64,000 nucleotides of DNA from Microbacterium saperdae. Lineage in GTDB: Bacteria > Actinomycetota > Actinomycetes > Actinomycetales > Microbacteriaceae. Position 1 is the first letter of the stretch. Each line of letters begins with the position of its first letter. This document shows, in pieces, positions 43,701-53,091 of this stretch. The position numbers were made by a program, and so were the translations under genes. Location of the stretch: NCBI RefSeq assembly GCF_006716345.1, contig NZ_VFOX01000001.1, forward strand, positions 186,001 through 250,000. The letters run 5' to 3'. The notes below the pieces were generated by a model. That model had not been told where the DNA came from, ran no database searches, and saw nothing but the letters and a program-made list of their open reading frames with translations.

Positions 43701-46417
43701 TCGGTTCGGTGATGGGCACCGACGGCGAACCGCTCGTCGGTGCCACGGTCGGTCTGGCCACGCTGCCGGCCACCGGGATCAACGCCCTCTTCGCCCCGTT
43801 CGCCGAGGCGTTCGGCGCTCAGCCCGCCGGAACTCTTCTCGGGGTCGAGACGCTGACGGACGCCGGTGGCAACTACACGCTCCCGCCGGTCGAGGCAGGC
43901 ACCTACGCGCTGTACGTATACTCGGCCGCGACCGGAACGACCTGGTACAACGGCAAGTCGACGCTGAGCGGCGCCGATCCCGTGCAGGTCTCGGCGGGTG
44001 GCACCGCATCGGTGTCCCTCTCGATGCGCCCCTTGGGCAACGGTGAGGATCCGCGCACGCCGGAGCAGTCGATCAGCGACGAGTTCCTCATCCAGCGGCA
44101 CCCCGCGAACGAGTCGGTCACCGCGGGCGACCCCGCAGTCTTCCAGGCGTCGGCTTCGGGTCTTCCGGCACCGACCGTGCAGTGGGAACGCAGCAAGGCG
44201 GGCGGTGCCTGGACGGCGATCCCGGGTGCGACGAACCTGGCGGTGGTGCTGACCACCGTGATCGGCGACAACGGAACCAAGGTTCGCGCGGTCTTCACGT
44301 CGGCAGGCGTGAAGAAGACGACGAACGAGGCGACGCTCACGGTGACGGCGAAGCCCGTCTCGCCGTCGGCGCCCAAGGCGCCCGTGGCGTCGAAGGTGCA
44401 GGCGACGACCGCCCAGCTCGATTGGACGGCCCCGGCAACGGGCGGTTCGCCGATCACCGGCTACACGGTCAAGCTGTACACCGGCGCGCAGCTGGTGCGA
44501 GAGATCGCGGTCACCGGAGAGACGGTCTCGCTGAGCGACCTCGCCGGTGAGACGGCGTACACCGCATCTGTCACGGCGAAGAACGCCGTCGGCAGCAGCG
44601 CCGAGTCCGCGAAGGTGACGTTCACCACCACCAAGCCGGCCACGGCTCCGGGCGCCCCCACGGGTGTCACGGCAGTCGCGGGCAACGCGCAGGCGGCGGT
44701 GTCGTGGAAGGCTCCGGCGTCCAACGGCGGGTCGGCGATCACGGGCTACACCGTGACGGCGTCGCCGGGTGGCAAGACGGTCACGACCTCGGGTGCGACG
44801 ACCGGGACGGTCACCGGGCTCACCAACGGCACGGCGTACACGTTCACGGTCACGGCGACGAATGCAGCGGGCACGTCTGCGGCATCGACGGCGTCGACCG
44901 CGGTGACTCCCGTCGCCCCGTCGACCGCTCCGGGCGCCCCCACGGGCGTCACGGCAGTCGCGGGCAACGCGCAGGCGGCGGTGTCGTGGAAGGCTCCGGC
45001 GTCCAACGGCGGGTCCGCGATCACGGGCTACACCGTGACGGCGTCGCCGGGCGGTAAGACGGCCACGACCACCGGTGCCCTCACCGCAACGGTTCCGGGG
45101 CTGACGAACGGCACGGCGTACACGTTCACGGTCAAGGCCACGAACGCGATCGGCTCGTCTGCGGCGTCTGCGGCCTCGGCGGCGGTCACTCCGACGACGG
45201 CACCCACTGCCCCCGCAGCTCCGACCGCGGTGACGGCGGTGGCGGGGAACGCGCAGGCGGTCGTGTCGTGGACGGCCCCGGCCTCGAACGGCGGGTCCGC
45301 GATCACGGGCTACACCGTGACGGCGTCTCCCGGCGGCAAGACCGCGACGACCACGGGTGCGACGACGGCGACGGTCACCGGCTTGACCAACGGCACGGCA
45401 TATACGTTCACGGTCAAGGCCACGAACGCGATCGGCTCGTCTGCGGCGTCCGCGGCTTCGGCCGCGGTCACTCCGAAGGCGCCCGACACGTCGCCGGCGG
45501 TTTCGCGTCAGGCGGGTCAGTCGCGGTGGGATACGTCTGTGGCGGTGTCGAAGGCGTCGTTCCCGACGGCGGGTGTGCCGGTGGTGTACATCGCGAACGG
45601 GATGAACTTCCCTGACGCGTTGGCTGGTGCGGCTGCGGCGGGTCATCTGGGTGGTCCGGTGCTGTTGACGGAGTCGACGAAGTTGCCGGATGTGGTGGCG
45701 GCGGAGTTGGCGCGGTTGAAGCCTCAGCGCATCGTCGTCCTGGGTGGTTCGGGTGTCGTCTCCGATGCCGTGATGGCCAAGGCTGGGTCGTATGCGAAGG
45801 GCGCGGTTTCGCGTCAGGCGGGTCAGTCGCGGTGGGATACGTCTGTGGCGGTGTCGAAGGCGTCGTTCCCGACGGCGGGTGTGCCGGTGGTGTACATCGC
45901 GAACGGGATGAACTTCCCTGACGCGTTGGCTGGTGCGGCTGCGGCGGGTCATCTGGGTGGTCCGGTGCTGTTGACGGAGTCGACGAAGTTGCCGGATGTG
46001 GTGGCGGCGGAGCTGGCGCGGTTGAAGCCTCAGCGGATCGTCGTCCTGGGTGGTTCGGGTGTCGTCTCCGATGCCGTGATGACCAAGGCCGGGTCGTATG
46101 CGAAGGGCGCGGTTTCGCGTCAGGCGGGTCAGTCGCGGTGGGATACGTCTGTGGCGGTGTCGAAGGCGTCGTTCCCGACGGCGGGTGTGCCGGTGGTGTA
46201 CATCGCGAACGGGATGAACTTCCCTGACGCGTTGGCTGGTGCGGCTGCGGCGGGTCATCTGGGTGGTCCGGTGCTGTTGACGGAGTCGACGAAGCTGCCG
46301 GATGTGGTGGCGGCGGAGTTGGCGCGGTTGAAGCCTCAGCGGATCGTGGTGCTGGGTGGTTCGGGCGTCGTCTCGGACGCCGTGATGGCCAAGGTCAACA
46401 GCTACGTCGTGAAGTGA
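40718..46417 (+). CDS. Large cell-wall-bound surface protein with CNA/carboxypeptidase-like, FnIII and CWB2 repeats
   Basis: A 1,899-residue exported protein. The signal peptide is residues 1-47 ([18 protein letters not shown]). Residues about 125-1100 hold roughly ten carboxypeptidase-regulatory/CNA-B-like beta-sandwich modules recognisable by SGTV/SGRV plus GAxVxL segments. An Ig-like domain follows (about 1119-1210), then four fibronectin type III domains (1215-1590), the last three nearly identical. Three cell-wall-binding type 2 (CWB2) repeats of 102 residues end the protein (1595-1899), each with [32 protein letters not shown] and [10 protein letters not shown]. It probably attaches non-covalently to wall polymers and acts in adhesion or surface structure. 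GGGGAG precedes the GTG start. A strong terminator follows. Confidence 0.88.
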   Translation: MSRVHALRPAALPDSATGLWSRVLRTGTVLVTALALVAGSAVPAAAAESASAAPVVAAAAAPDLVSDDPAVVSPAHGAQVTTTVVDGPVAETPSDDDATADVPAVQAPSTQARAAAAAVGDIPEETYGEVVTVTVSGRFVTPAGAAASGVTLVAEPMYGDGPGAIGQVTTGANGTFTLNAKTARPFRLVVRPGDGYVMGSISQQGKILPGTWAEDAWLLEPKAAVSTLGDIALIAGQKVSGSVTVTGPLSASEAQLRLDSDTASFETSLSVKTGTTAWSLTVPKGTYRAIVDIYSAGVTAYHGGTTAATAKAIVVNGAVTGIGIGITISSRTVSGTLKDGAGKPVEGAYVSLSPREFVEGNTSRWATSGADGKYTLINVLPGAYTLSFQSGGPTTYWPGVDNWSAAETITVTSATGSLSGYDGILKAGVRISGTSKNPDGTPREGDMIFFSKDGVMVTSTQTAADGTYSSWALPAGEYTVGRGEPGFMSEPVQWYDGKRSAETADLVRATTDGATYNGINFVAVKGGTISGTVSFANKTAVEGATVSVFRAHQTSNPVATATTDAQGKYTIGSLTRDNYVVKVTSGTSGVVDVWFGATTTDPAPVVIDLGIDATFTADITAVLGGTIRGTLTPMVGGDTHWVSLSRPDGSEYRSIAVPTVDGSAVPWEVAGLTPGTWIAYTGDTYWDGKTQMSDATPITVVANKVSAGINLDLRKDVAVSGTVAATDSSVISRVTTVLERQYGDWWSQVEQRESSSTQFAFAAAPGTYRVTVIPTDPEGNALRQAVSAPFVVVAGKPTVLALSTQRGWVLSGRVTDAASGAPVAGAAVQANAPDAYRWGFTQTQTDGTFRLAVGVRGSWDITVANTSTTFVPSTRRVTVAETDVSNIAFALAKGQTLSGRVSAENNGNSLAGISVDVRDASDRSVASASTAGDGTYTTTALPNGTYTVRFANWSGLYIEEWWKDATSQSSATTVTVAGKTITGVDASMRLGGVVVGSVMGTDGEPLVGATVGLATLPATGINALFAPFAEAFGAQPAGTLLGVETLTDAGGNYTLPPVEAGTYALYVYSAATGTTWYNGKSTLSGADPVQVSAGGTASVSLSMRPLGNGEDPRTPEQSISDEFLIQRHPANESVTAGDPAVFQASASGLPAPTVQWERSKAGGAWTAIPGATNLAVVLTTVIGDNGTKVRAVFTSAGVKKTTNEATLTVTAKPVSPSAPKAPVASKVQATTAQLDWTAPATGGSPITGYTVKLYTGAQLVREIAVTGETVSLSDLAGETAYTASVTAKNAVGSSAESAKVTFTTTKPATAPGAPTGVTAVAGNAQAAVSWKAPASNGGSAITGYTVTASPGGKTVTTSGATTGTVTGLTNGTAYTFTVTATNAAGTSAASTASTAVTPVAPSTAPGAPTGVTAVAGNAQAAVSWKAPASNGGSAITGYTVTASPGGKTATTTGALTATVPGLTNGTAYTFTVKATNAIGSSAASAASAAVTPTTAPTAPAAPTAVTAVAGNAQAVVSWTAPASNGGSAITGYTVTASPGGKTATTTGATTATVTGLTNGTAYTFTVKATNAIGSSAASAASAAVTPKAPDTSPAVSRQAGQSRWDTSVAVSKASFPTAGVPVVYIANGMNFPDALAGAAAAGHLGGPVLLTESTKLPDVVAAELARLKPQRIVVLGGSGVVSDAVMAKAGSYAKGAVSRQAGQSRWDTSVAVSKASFPTAGVPVVYIANGMNFPDALAGAAAAGHLGGPVLLTESTKLPDVVAAELARLKPQRIVVLGGSGVVSDAVMTKAGSYAKGAVSRQAGQSRWDTSVAVSKASFPTAGVPVVYIANGMNFPDALAGAAAAGHLGGPVLLTESTKLPDVVAAELARLKPQRIVVLGGSGVVSDAVMAKVNSYVVK
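44641..45480 (+). repeat. Three tandem near-identical FnIII-coding repeats
   Basis: Units of about 282 bp (94 residues) begin with the [18 protein letters not shown] type segment and carry [16 protein letters not shown] and LTNGTAYTF. Units 1 and 2 share long identical DNA stretches, consistent with recent duplication. Confidence 0.8.
45500..46414 (+). repeat. Three tandem 306-bp CWB2-coding repeats
   Basis: The units start at 45500, 45806 and 46112, exactly 306 bp apart, and are almost identical in DNA, differing at only a few synonymous sites and an Ala/Thr change (VMAKAG versus VMTKAG). Their codon use is less GC-rich (gttgacggag, tatgcg) than the rest of the gene, suggesting recent amplification or gene conversion. 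Confidence 0.9.
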
Positions 46418-46425
46418 TTCAGCGG

Positions 46426-46470
46426 GTCGGGGCGGGAGCGGTGGAGATGATCCGCCGCTCCCGCCCCGAC
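46426..46470. terminator. Strong bidirectional terminator
   Basis: GTCGGGGCGGGAGCGG (46426-46441) pairs perfectly over 16 bp with 46455-46470, loop of 13 nt. It lies 9 bp past the surface protein stop and 18 bp from the end of the convergent AraC gene. Confidence 0.85.
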
Positions 46471-46487
46471 TGCTGAGCCCCGCCTGA

Positions 46488-47210
46488 TCAGCGCATGAGG
46501 TTCGAGCGGTACTCGGACGGCGTCTGACCCGTCCACCGGCGGAAGGCCAGCGTGTAGCCGTTCGGGCTGAAGCCCATAGCGCGCGCCACCGTCGCCACCG
46601 GTTCTCCCGCACGCAGCGGGACGATCGACAGTTCCAGTCGGAACAGGGTGGTCCATTCCGAGTACGGTGAGCCGGTCTCCGCGAGGAACGCGCGGCGGAT
46701 CGTGGCCACCGAGGCATGCAGTCGGTGCGACCATTCCGTGAGGGGAGGGACCGCCGCCGGGGCGAGCCGCAGATGCTCCATCACAGGTCGGGTCAACGGC
46801 CCGGTGGGCAATCGGAGCGGCCGGCGCAACGCCGGAGAGTTCCGTACCGCGACGGCGATGCGTGTCTCACGATCACGGTTGCGCGCGTGGTCGTTGTCGC
46901 GCGCCCAAGCCAGCAGCAGGGCTCTCAGCTCGGCGTCGATGGCCACCAGGCGCGTCTCCTGCGGCAGGGATGCCTCGTCGAGGTCGATCGCCAGCGGCAG
47001 CAGGTCGGCGGCGAACACCCCGGAGTGCAGGACGCGCGGTGGTACCCAGATCGCGGTCGCCGTGTCGAAGGCGCAGTCCTGCTCGTCGATGCGCAGCACG
47101 CCGGACCCCGTGATGGCCGTCACGAGCTGCCCGCTGGCGTGCAGATGCGGGGGATGCCCCCAGTGTTCGACCTCGTCCGCTTCGGTCTCGACGGCGGCTG
47201 AGCGCTCCAT
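46488..47210 (-). CDS. AraC-family regulator with N-terminal cupin
   Basis: A 240-residue regulator. The N-terminal half is a cupin-like sensor (HLHASGQLVTAITGSGVLRI, VPPRVLHSG). The C-terminal AraC HTH pair lies around residues 150-240, with HRLHASVATIRRAFLAETGSPYSEW and VATVARAMGFSPNGYTLAFRRWTGQTPSEYR. It is divergent from the iron-siderophore uptake operon and could sense the imported siderophore or control that operon. AGGAA precedes the ATG. Confidence 0.88.
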   Translation of the reverse strand: MERSAAVETEADEVEHWGHPPHLHASGQLVTAITGSGVLRIDEQDCAFDTATAIWVPPRVLHSGVFAADLLPLAIDLDEASLPQETRLVAIDAELRALLLAWARDNDHARNRDRETRIAVAVRNSPALRRPLRLPTGPLTRPVMEHLRLAPAAVPPLTEWSHRLHASVATIRRAFLAETGSPYSEWTTLFRLELSIVPLRAGEPVATVARAMGFSPNGYTLAFRRWTGQTPSEYRSNLMR

Positions 47211-47245
47211 GGGGTTCCTCGATCGCTGAGTGGGAGGACGGGTAC

Positions 47246-47264
47246 TTAGGTAAGCCTACGCTCA
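47246..47264 (+). promoter_or_regulatory. DtxR/IdeR-type iron box over the promoter
   Basis: TTAGGTAAGCCTACGCTCA matches the 19-bp DtxR consensus TWAGGTWAGSCTWACCTWA at about 15 positions. It overlaps the -10 TACGCT (47257-47262), which lies six bases before the GTG of the first permease gene. Iron-loaded DtxR would shut the operon off. Confidence 0.75.
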
Positions 47265-47268
47265 ACAC

Positions 47269-48345
47269 GTGCCCTCAGATCCTGCCCTCCTGCCGCGGGC
47301 CCCGCTGACGCTGGACGACCGGCTTCTCACGCAGGTCAGCACCCGCGGTCGACGACGGGTGCTCGGACTCCTCGGACTGCTCGCTCTCACCGCAATCGGT
47401 GTCGTGCTGAGCTTCGCTCTGGGCGCTCGTCACATCGCGCCGGGAGTGGTCGTGGAGACGCTTCTCGGCCTCCGGCCCGCCGATGACTACGAGACGCTCG
47501 TGATCGTCACCGAGCGGATGCCCCGCGCGCTTCTGGCACTGCTGGTGGGCGCGAGTCTGGGATGCTCGGGCGTCATCATGCAGGCGCTGACCCGGAATCC
47601 GCTCGCCGACCCGGGGGTGCTGGGCATCGAGCTCGGAGCGGCGTTCGCGGTGCTGCTCGGCATCCTGTTCTTCGGCGTGCGGGGGGCATCATCCTACTTC
47701 TGGTGGGCTCTCGCCGGATCTGCCGTCACCGCGTGCATCGTGCTCGCGATCGCGCGACTGGCTCGTCTCGCCGCGAGCGCGACGATCAGCCTGGTGATCG
47801 CGGGTGCGGCGCTGTCGGCGATCCTCGGTTCCCTGATCACGCTCCTGATCGTGCGTGACACGGCCGTGTACGCGCATTACAACTACTGGTCGGTCGGGCA
47901 GTTGAACGGTCGGGCCGGCGTGATCGACGAGATCTGGCCGTTCGCGCTGGCGGGGCTCCTGCTCGCCGTGCCGCTCGGCCGCCCCCTGAACGCCTTGGCC
48001 CTGGGCGACGAGGTCGCCGAGGGGCTCGGCCTGGCCGTGGGGCGGTGGCAGCTCTTCGGCGCCGTGACCGCCGTGGTGCTGTGCGCGGCCGCGACAGCTG
48101 CGGTCGGCCCCGTCGCGTTCGTCGGGCTGCTCGGTGCACACACGGCCCGCCTGCTTGTGGGCGGCGACCACCGCTGGCTGCTCCCCTACGGGGCGCTGTG
48201 CGGCGCGGTGCTCCTGCTGCTCGCCGACGTCGCCTGCCGGCTGATCCCGGGCAATGGGGAGCTGCAGGTCGCCATCGCCACGGCCGTGATCGGCGCTCCC
48301 GTGTTCGTGGCACTGGCCCGCGGTCGCAAGGTGGTGCCGGCGTGA
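47269..48345 (+). CDS. FecCD-family iron-siderophore ABC permease 1
   Basis: A 358-residue membrane permease with about nine or ten helices, BtuC/FecCD family. Signature segments are ERMPRALLALLVGASLGCSGVIMQALTRNPLADPGVLGIELGA and, near the end, GPVAFVGLLGAHTARLLVGGDHRWLLP, which contacts the ATPase. A leaderless GTG start with TACGCT six bases upstream is overlapped by an iron box. Its stop overlaps the next permease gene (GTGA). It pairs with permease 2 to form the channel. Confidence 0.92.
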   Translation: MPSDPALLPRAPLTLDDRLLTQVSTRGRRRVLGLLGLLALTAIGVVLSFALGARHIAPGVVVETLLGLRPADDYETLVIVTERMPRALLALLVGASLGCSGVIMQALTRNPLADPGVLGIELGAAFAVLLGILFFGVRGASSYFWWALAGSAVTACIVLAIARLARLAASATISLVIAGAALSAILGSLITLLIVRDTAVYAHYNYWSVGQLNGRAGVIDEIWPFALAGLLLAVPLGRPLNALALGDEVAEGLGLAVGRWQLFGAVTAVVLCAAATAAVGPVAFVGLLGAHTARLLVGGDHRWLLPYGALCGAVLLLLADVACRLIPGNGELQVAIATAVIGAPVFVALARGRKVVPA

Positions 48346-49364
48346 CGGATGCGCTGCTCCCCCTGCTGGTGCGCGAGCGCCGACGTGACCGCACGCGCTC
48401 CGCGCTCGTCTGCCTCGTGCTGAGTGTGGCGATCCTCGCCTTCGCCGCGGCCGAGATCCTCGCCGGCTCCGCCGACATCGCGCTGGACGACATGATCCCC
48501 GCGGCTTTCGGGCAGGGGGAGGGGCTGGCTGCGTACGTGGTCTTCGAGACCCGCGTTCCGCGCGCTCTCGTGGCCCTGCTGTCCGGCGCACTCTTCGGGC
48601 TCGCCGGGCATCTGTATCAGCGGCTGGTGGGCAACGTGCTGGCGACCCCCGACATCCTGGGCATCTCCGCTGGTGCGTCCGCCGCGGCCACCGCCGTCCT
48701 CACGCTCGGAGCGGTCGGGATCGGCGTGCAGGTGAGCGCGGTCGTCGGTGCGGTCGGCGTCGCCGCGCTGGTGTTCCTGCTCAGCTGGCACCGCGGGGTC
48801 AGCCCGTACCGACTCGTGCTGGTCGGCATCGGCATCGGCGCCTGCGCGAGCGCGGTCACGACCTATCTCGTCACCCGTGCGGACGAGATGAGTGTCGAGC
48901 GGGCGTTGCGGTGGATGATCGGCTCGCTCAGCGGTGCGGACTGGGCCGGGGTCTGGGTGCTTCTGCTCACGCTCGCGGTCGGCGCAGTACTGCTGCTGTT
49001 CGCCTCCCGCGGCCTGCGCACCTTCGCCCTCGGCGACGACCTCGCCGCCGCCCTCGGCACCCGCGTCTCGCGCCTGCGGTTCGGGTCGCTGCTGCTCGGG
49101 GCGGGACTCGCCGCCGTCGCGACCAGCATCACGGGACCGATCGGCTTCGTCGCCCTCGTCGCCGGCCCGCTCGCGGCGCGGCTGGTTCGCCGCACGGATG
49201 CCGCCGTCGCCGCGGCGCTGGTCGGTGCGGTGATCGTGGTCGCCGCCGACCTCATCGCTCAGACGGCCCCCTTCATCTCGCCGGTGCCCACCGGAAGCAT
49301 CACCGCTGTGATCGGCGCTCCAGCGCTGATCTACCTGCTCGTCCACGGCCGGAGGAGATCATGA
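48342..49364 (+). CDS. FecCD-family iron-siderophore ABC permease 2
   Basis: A 340-residue FecCD permease: ETRVPRALVALLSGALFGLAGHLYQRLVGNVLATPDILGISAGA near the N-terminus and TGPIGFVALVAGPLAARLVRRTD near residue 265. The GTG at 48342 lies within the GTGA overlap with permease 1; the longer open frame upstream is a shadow. Its stop overlaps the ATPase start (ATGA). Divergent sequences of the two permeases indicate a heterodimer. Confidence 0.92.
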   Translation: MTDALLPLLVRERRRDRTRSALVCLVLSVAILAFAAAEILAGSADIALDDMIPAAFGQGEGLAAYVVFETRVPRALVALLSGALFGLAGHLYQRLVGNVLATPDILGISAGASAAATAVLTLGAVGIGVQVSAVVGAVGVAALVFLLSWHRGVSPYRLVLVGIGIGACASAVTTYLVTRADEMSVERALRWMIGSLSGADWAGVWVLLLTLAVGAVLLLFASRGLRTFALGDDLAAALGTRVSRLRFGSLLLGAGLAAVATSITGPIGFVALVAGPLAARLVRRTDAAVAAALVGAVIVVAADLIAQTAPFISPVPTGSITAVIGAPALIYLLVHGRRRS

Positions 49365-50221
49365 CAGCCGTCCCACCCATCGCCGAGGACCGCTCTGACG
49401 GCCCGCATTCCGACATCCTCCGCGCCGAGGCGATCCGCGTCGGCTACGACACGCGCGTCGTGATCGACGGGTTGGACGTCGGCTTCCCTGTCGGCTCGAT
49501 CACGGCGCTGGTCGGGCCGAACGCCAGCGGCAAGTCGACCCTCCTCAAGGCCCTCGCGCGACTGCTCCCGCTCCAGGCCGGCCAGGTGCTGCTGGACGGT
49601 GCCGCGCTGCAGACGATGTCGAGTCGCGTCATCGCACAGAGGCTGGGCGTGCTGCCGCAGAGCCCCCTTGCGCCCGAGGGGATCACGGTCGCCGACCTCG
49701 TGTCCCGCGGACGTCACCCGCACGGTCGTCTCCTGCGCCGTTCGGGGGTGGACGACCTGCGGGTCGTGGCGGATGCCCTGGTCGTCACCGGCACGGCGGA
49801 ACTCGCGGATCGCCCCGTCGAGTCGCTCTCCGGCGGGCAGCGTCAGCGCGTCTGGATCGCGATGGCGCTCGCGCAGCAGACGTCCCTGCTGCTGCTGGAC
49901 GAGCCGACGACGTACCTCGACATCGCGCATCAGATCGAGGTGCTCGATCTGCTCGCCGATCTGCGCGCCGCAGCGTCCAAGACCATCGTCATGGTGCTCC
50001 ACGACCTCGAACAGGCCGCTGCATACGCCGATCGCCTTCTCGTGCTGAGCGAGGGGCGGCTGGTCGCCGAAGGACCACCGCGCGAGGTGCTCACCGAGCA
50101 GCTCGTGCAGGACGTGTTCGGCCTGCGCTCCCGCATCATCCCCGACCCGGACACCGGAACCCCGTTGATCCTTCCCCGAGGGCGACACTCGTCCTCGCCG
50201 ACACCCCAGGAGATCCCATGA
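49361..50221 (+). CDS. Iron-siderophore ABC transporter ATPase
   Basis: A 286-residue FepC-type ATPase. Walker A GPNASGKST is at about residues 53-61, the signature LSGGQRQR near 163, Walker B LLLLDEPT near 183, and the switch His in MVLHD. It has ATGA overlap with permease 2 and overlap with the binding-protein gene (ATGA). It powers import by the two FecCD permeases. Confidence 0.94.
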   Translation: MTAVPPIAEDRSDGPHSDILRAEAIRVGYDTRVVIDGLDVGFPVGSITALVGPNASGKSTLLKALARLLPLQAGQVLLDGAALQTMSSRVIAQRLGVLPQSPLAPEGITVADLVSRGRHPHGRLLRRSGVDDLRVVADALVVTGTAELADRPVESLSGGQRQRVWIAMALAQQTSLLLLDEPTTYLDIAHQIEVLDLLADLRAAASKTIVMVLHDLEQAAAYADRLLVLSEGRLVAEGPPREVLTEQLVQDVFGLRSRIIPDPDTGTPLILPRGRHSSSPTPQEIP

Positions 50222-51198
50222 GAACCCTCATCCGCACGACCGCCGCCGTGGCCGCGGTGCTCGTCTCGGCTGCCGCCCTCGCGAGCTGCTCGACCTCGGC
50301 GGAGACGGAGGCCTCCGGCGAGTGCGGCGTGTTCCCGTACACGCTGGCGCATGCGTTCGGCAGCAGTGCCTTCGAGGAGTCGCCTGAGCGGATCGCGGTG
50401 GTCACCGACGTCGACCTCGACATCGCGATCGCGCTGGGCGTCGAGCCGGTCATCTACCCCGGCTACGAACTGGGTGCCTGGCAGCAGGAGGCCTTCGACG
50501 AACGCGGCCTGCAGCTCGACAGCTACGACCCCGCCGACGGCATCGACTTCGAGGCCATCGCCGCGTCGAAGCCCGATGCGATCCTCGCGACGAGCGGATG
50601 GAGCCTCGACGAGGACTACGAGAAGCTCTCGGCCATCGCTCCGGTCATCGCGTACACGACCGAGGACGGCCTCGACGCGATGACCTGGGCCGACCGCACC
50701 GAACTCGCCGGCTGCGCGCTCGGGATCCCCGAGAAGGCGGATGCCGCGATCGAGGGGGTCGGAGACGCGTTCGCCGCCGCGGCCGCTGCGCATCCGGAGT
50801 TCGCGGGCAAGACCATCACGTACGCCGTGATCCACCCCGACCAGATCACGTACTCGTCGTATCAGGGGAGCGACGTCAGCTTCTTCACCGACCTCGGCTT
50901 CACGCTGCCCGAGATCGCCGCGGAGTTCACGGGCGACAACGCCGGCCTCAGCAAGGAGAACATCGACAAGCTCGAAGCCGACGTGCTCGTGATCGGCTAC
51001 CCGTTCGGTGACGAAGGGCTGCTCACTCGCAGCGAACTCGAGTCCGATCCCCTGTTCCAGAGTCTCGACGTCGTGAAGCGCGGTGCGTACGGCGTCATCG
51101 GTGACGACGTCGCGTCGCCGATCGCGTATCCGTCGCCGCTGGGTCTGCCGTGGGCGTTGGATGCCGTCGCGCCGGTGCTCGCCACCGCGGCGAAGTAG
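50218..51198 (+). CDS. Iron-siderophore substrate-binding lipoprotein
   Basis: A 326-residue class III periplasmic-binding-type lipoprotein. The signal peptide has lipobox LASC with Cys24, and the mature part has the two-domain pattern (SPERIAVVTDVDLDIAIALGVEPV, DAILATSGWSLDEDYEKLSAIAPVIAY, ADVLVIGYPFGDEG). The start overlaps the ATPase stop. It captures the ferric siderophore outside the membrane. Confidence 0.93.
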   Translation: MRTLIRTTAAVAAVLVSAAALASCSTSAETEASGECGVFPYTLAHAFGSSAFEESPERIAVVTDVDLDIAIALGVEPVIYPGYELGAWQQEAFDERGLQLDSYDPADGIDFEAIAASKPDAILATSGWSLDEDYEKLSAIAPVIAYTTEDGLDAMTWADRTELAGCALGIPEKADAAIEGVGDAFAAAAAAHPEFAGKTITYAVIHPDQITYSSYQGSDVSFFTDLGFTLPEIAAEFTGDNAGLSKENIDKLEADVLVIGYPFGDEGLLTRSELESDPLFQSLDVVKRGAYGVIGDDVASPIAYPSPLGLPWALDAVAPVLATAAK

Positions 51199-51208
51199 GA
51201 GGGACGAC

Positions 51209-53047
51209 GTGGCGCGCAGCATCCGTCCTTCGTTGATCGAGCCGATCACCCTGCGGGAACTCTCGGTCATCGATGCCTTCGACATCTCGGCGAGCATGCG
51301 TCGGATCGTGCTGGGCGGCCCCCAGCTGGCCGGCTTCCGCACGGCAGAGCACGACCTCCCCGCGCTGGTGACGAGCGGCTTCGACGACGAGATCAAGGTG
51401 TTCTTCGCGGATCCGGTGACGGGTGAGCTGCACCTGCCGATCCAGCGCGACCGGGTGATCGAGTGGCCGCGGGATCCGCGTCCCGTCGCCCGCACCTACA
51501 CGGTGCGTTCCTTCGATGCCGAGAGCGGGCGGCTCGAGCTCGATTTCGTGCTGCACGGCACCGGCGTCGCCTCCACCTGGGCACGCTCATGCGACGTGGG
51601 CGACCGCATCCACATCGCGGGGCCGAAGATGTCGCTGCTGCATCCGCAGGGCGCCGACTGGTTGCTGATCGCGGGCGACGACACCGCGATCCCGGCCATC
51701 GCGCGCTGGGTGGAGGAGCTGCCGGCGGGTACGCCGGCAGAGGTGTTCATCGAGGTGGGCGGGCCCGGCGACGAGCAGGAGATCGAGGCGCGCGAAGGAG
51801 TGACCATCACGTGGGTGCACCGCGGGCCGGTACCGGCCGGCACCACCACGCACCTGGCGGATGCCGTGCGGGCGATGCCCTGGCGCGACGGTGCTCCGTT
51901 CGCCTGGGTCGCCGGTGAGACGCTGTCGATCAAGCCGATCCGGCGATGGCTGCGCGAGGACCGCGGGCTCTCGCCCGATCGGGTCGAGGTGACCGGATAC
52001 TGGCGTCGCACGGAGGTCGACGAACTGGAAGGCACCGGGGGACTCCCCGATCCCGACAGCGAGGTCGATCTGATCGACCGCATGCACGAGCTCGTCGACC
52101 CGCTCCCTTCGCGGGCGATCCGGGTGGCCGTCACGCTCGGGCTGATCCCGCTGATCCGTCAGGGGCGGACGACCGCCGCGGAGCTCGCGTCCGCCGTCGG
52201 TGTGGATGCCGTGGCGCTGCACAAGCTGCTGCGCTACCTCGCGACCATCGAGGTGCTCGAGGAACGGGAGGGCGGCGGACTCGCGGTCACCGCTTTCGGA
52301 GCCGTGCTCGATGACGACGAGGTGAGCGAGGAACTCGACCTGCGTCATCCGGTCGGCGGTCTGGTGCGGGTGTTCGACGGGCTGCTGGCAGCGATCGAGA
52401 CGGGAGCCCCGGTCGCCGCGGCGACGCTCGGGGGGAACCTCGACGATCTCGCGGAGGGGTCCGCGACGGTGGCGGCCGGGATCGAGGAGGCGGCGTCCGC
52501 AGAGCTGGAGTGGTTGCGGCCGGCGTTCGCCCGGGAGTACACCTTCGCCGCGGGGGAACAGGTCACGGCCGGCGGTGCCGGAGCAGCCACGCTCCTGGCC
52601 GACGCCCTGTCATCGGATCAGGCCCCTGCGCTCACGCTGATGGTGCGGGCGGCGCGGGCGACCGCCGCGGTGGACGCCCTGCCCGAGGCCGCGCGGGCGC
52701 GCGTGCAGGTGCATGCGGGTGATGCCACCGGCACCTGGCCCGAGGCGCGCGCGGTCGTGCTCGGCGGGGCGCTCAGCACGCTGCCGGATCAGGATGCCGT
52801 ACGCGCACTGCAACGGGCGCGGGCCGCGGTGCTGCCGGGCGGCCGGATGCTGGTGGTCGAGCACCTGCTGGTCCCGGAGGAGATCGACGATCACGATGCC
52901 GCGGAGGACCTGCAGCTGTTCTGCCTGCACGGCTCCGGGTTCCGCACGCGCGACGAGGTGCTCGCGCTGATCGCCGCCGCGGGCATCGAGGTCGCCAGGG
53001 AGCGGACGATCGGCTGGGGCGAGCCGGTGTTCGAGATCGACGGCTAG
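51209..53047 (+). CDS. Siderophore-interacting protein fused to an O-methyltransferase-like domain
   Basis: A 612-residue protein. Residues about 1-270 form an FAD-binding siderophore-interacting protein (SIP): ARTYTVRSFD (FAD-binding RxYTxR-type), GTGVASTWARSCDVGD, WLLIAGDDTAIPAIARW and AWVAGETLSIKPIRRWLREDRG, ending VTGYWR. SIPs reduce the ferric siderophore to release iron. Residues about 290-612 look like a plant-type O-methyltransferase: a dimerisation winged helix (TTAAELASAVGVDAVALHKLLRYLATIEV), a glycine motif (TAGGAGAAT), and a GGRMLVVEHLLVPEE segment. AGGAGGG precedes the GTG. It is the last gene of the iron operon, 10 bp after the lipoprotein. The function of the second half is unknown. 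Confidence 0.85.
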   Translation: MARSIRPSLIEPITLRELSVIDAFDISASMRRIVLGGPQLAGFRTAEHDLPALVTSGFDDEIKVFFADPVTGELHLPIQRDRVIEWPRDPRPVARTYTVRSFDAESGRLELDFVLHGTGVASTWARSCDVGDRIHIAGPKMSLLHPQGADWLLIAGDDTAIPAIARWVEELPAGTPAEVFIEVGGPGDEQEIEAREGVTITWVHRGPVPAGTTTHLADAVRAMPWRDGAPFAWVAGETLSIKPIRRWLREDRGLSPDRVEVTGYWRRTEVDELEGTGGLPDPDSEVDLIDRMHELVDPLPSRAIRVAVTLGLIPLIRQGRTTAAELASAVGVDAVALHKLLRYLATIEVLEEREGGGLAVTAFGAVLDDDEVSEELDLRHPVGGLVRVFDGLLAAIETGAPVAAATLGGNLDDLAEGSATVAAGIEEAASAELEWLRPAFAREYTFAAGEQVTAGGAGAATLLADALSSDQAPALTLMVRAARATAAVDALPEAARARVQVHAGDATGTWPEARAVVLGGALSTLPDQDAVRALQRARAAVLPGGRMLVVEHLLVPEEIDDHDAAEDLQLFCLHGSGFRTRDEVLALIAAAGIEVARERTIGWGEPVFEIDG

Positions 53048-53060
53048 GCGTCGCCTGCCG

Positions 53061-53091
53061 TGGTGTCAGCCGCCGAGCGCGGCTGACACCA
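53061..53091. terminator. Stem-loop shared by SIP and pgm 3' ends
   Basis: TGGTGTCAGCCGC (53061-53073) pairs perfectly with GCGGCTGACACCA (53079-53091), loop CGAGC. It starts 14 bp past the SIP stop and contains the pgm stop codon and last codons on the other strand. Confidence 0.75.

Noticed and set aside
45500..46414. Tandem repeats as a CRISPR-like array
   Set aside because: The 306-bp units are coding, with no spacers.
43289..46717. 1,142-codon open frame opposite the surface protein
   Set aside because: Its repeats merely mirror the FnIII and CWB2 repeats of the real gene; composition implausible.
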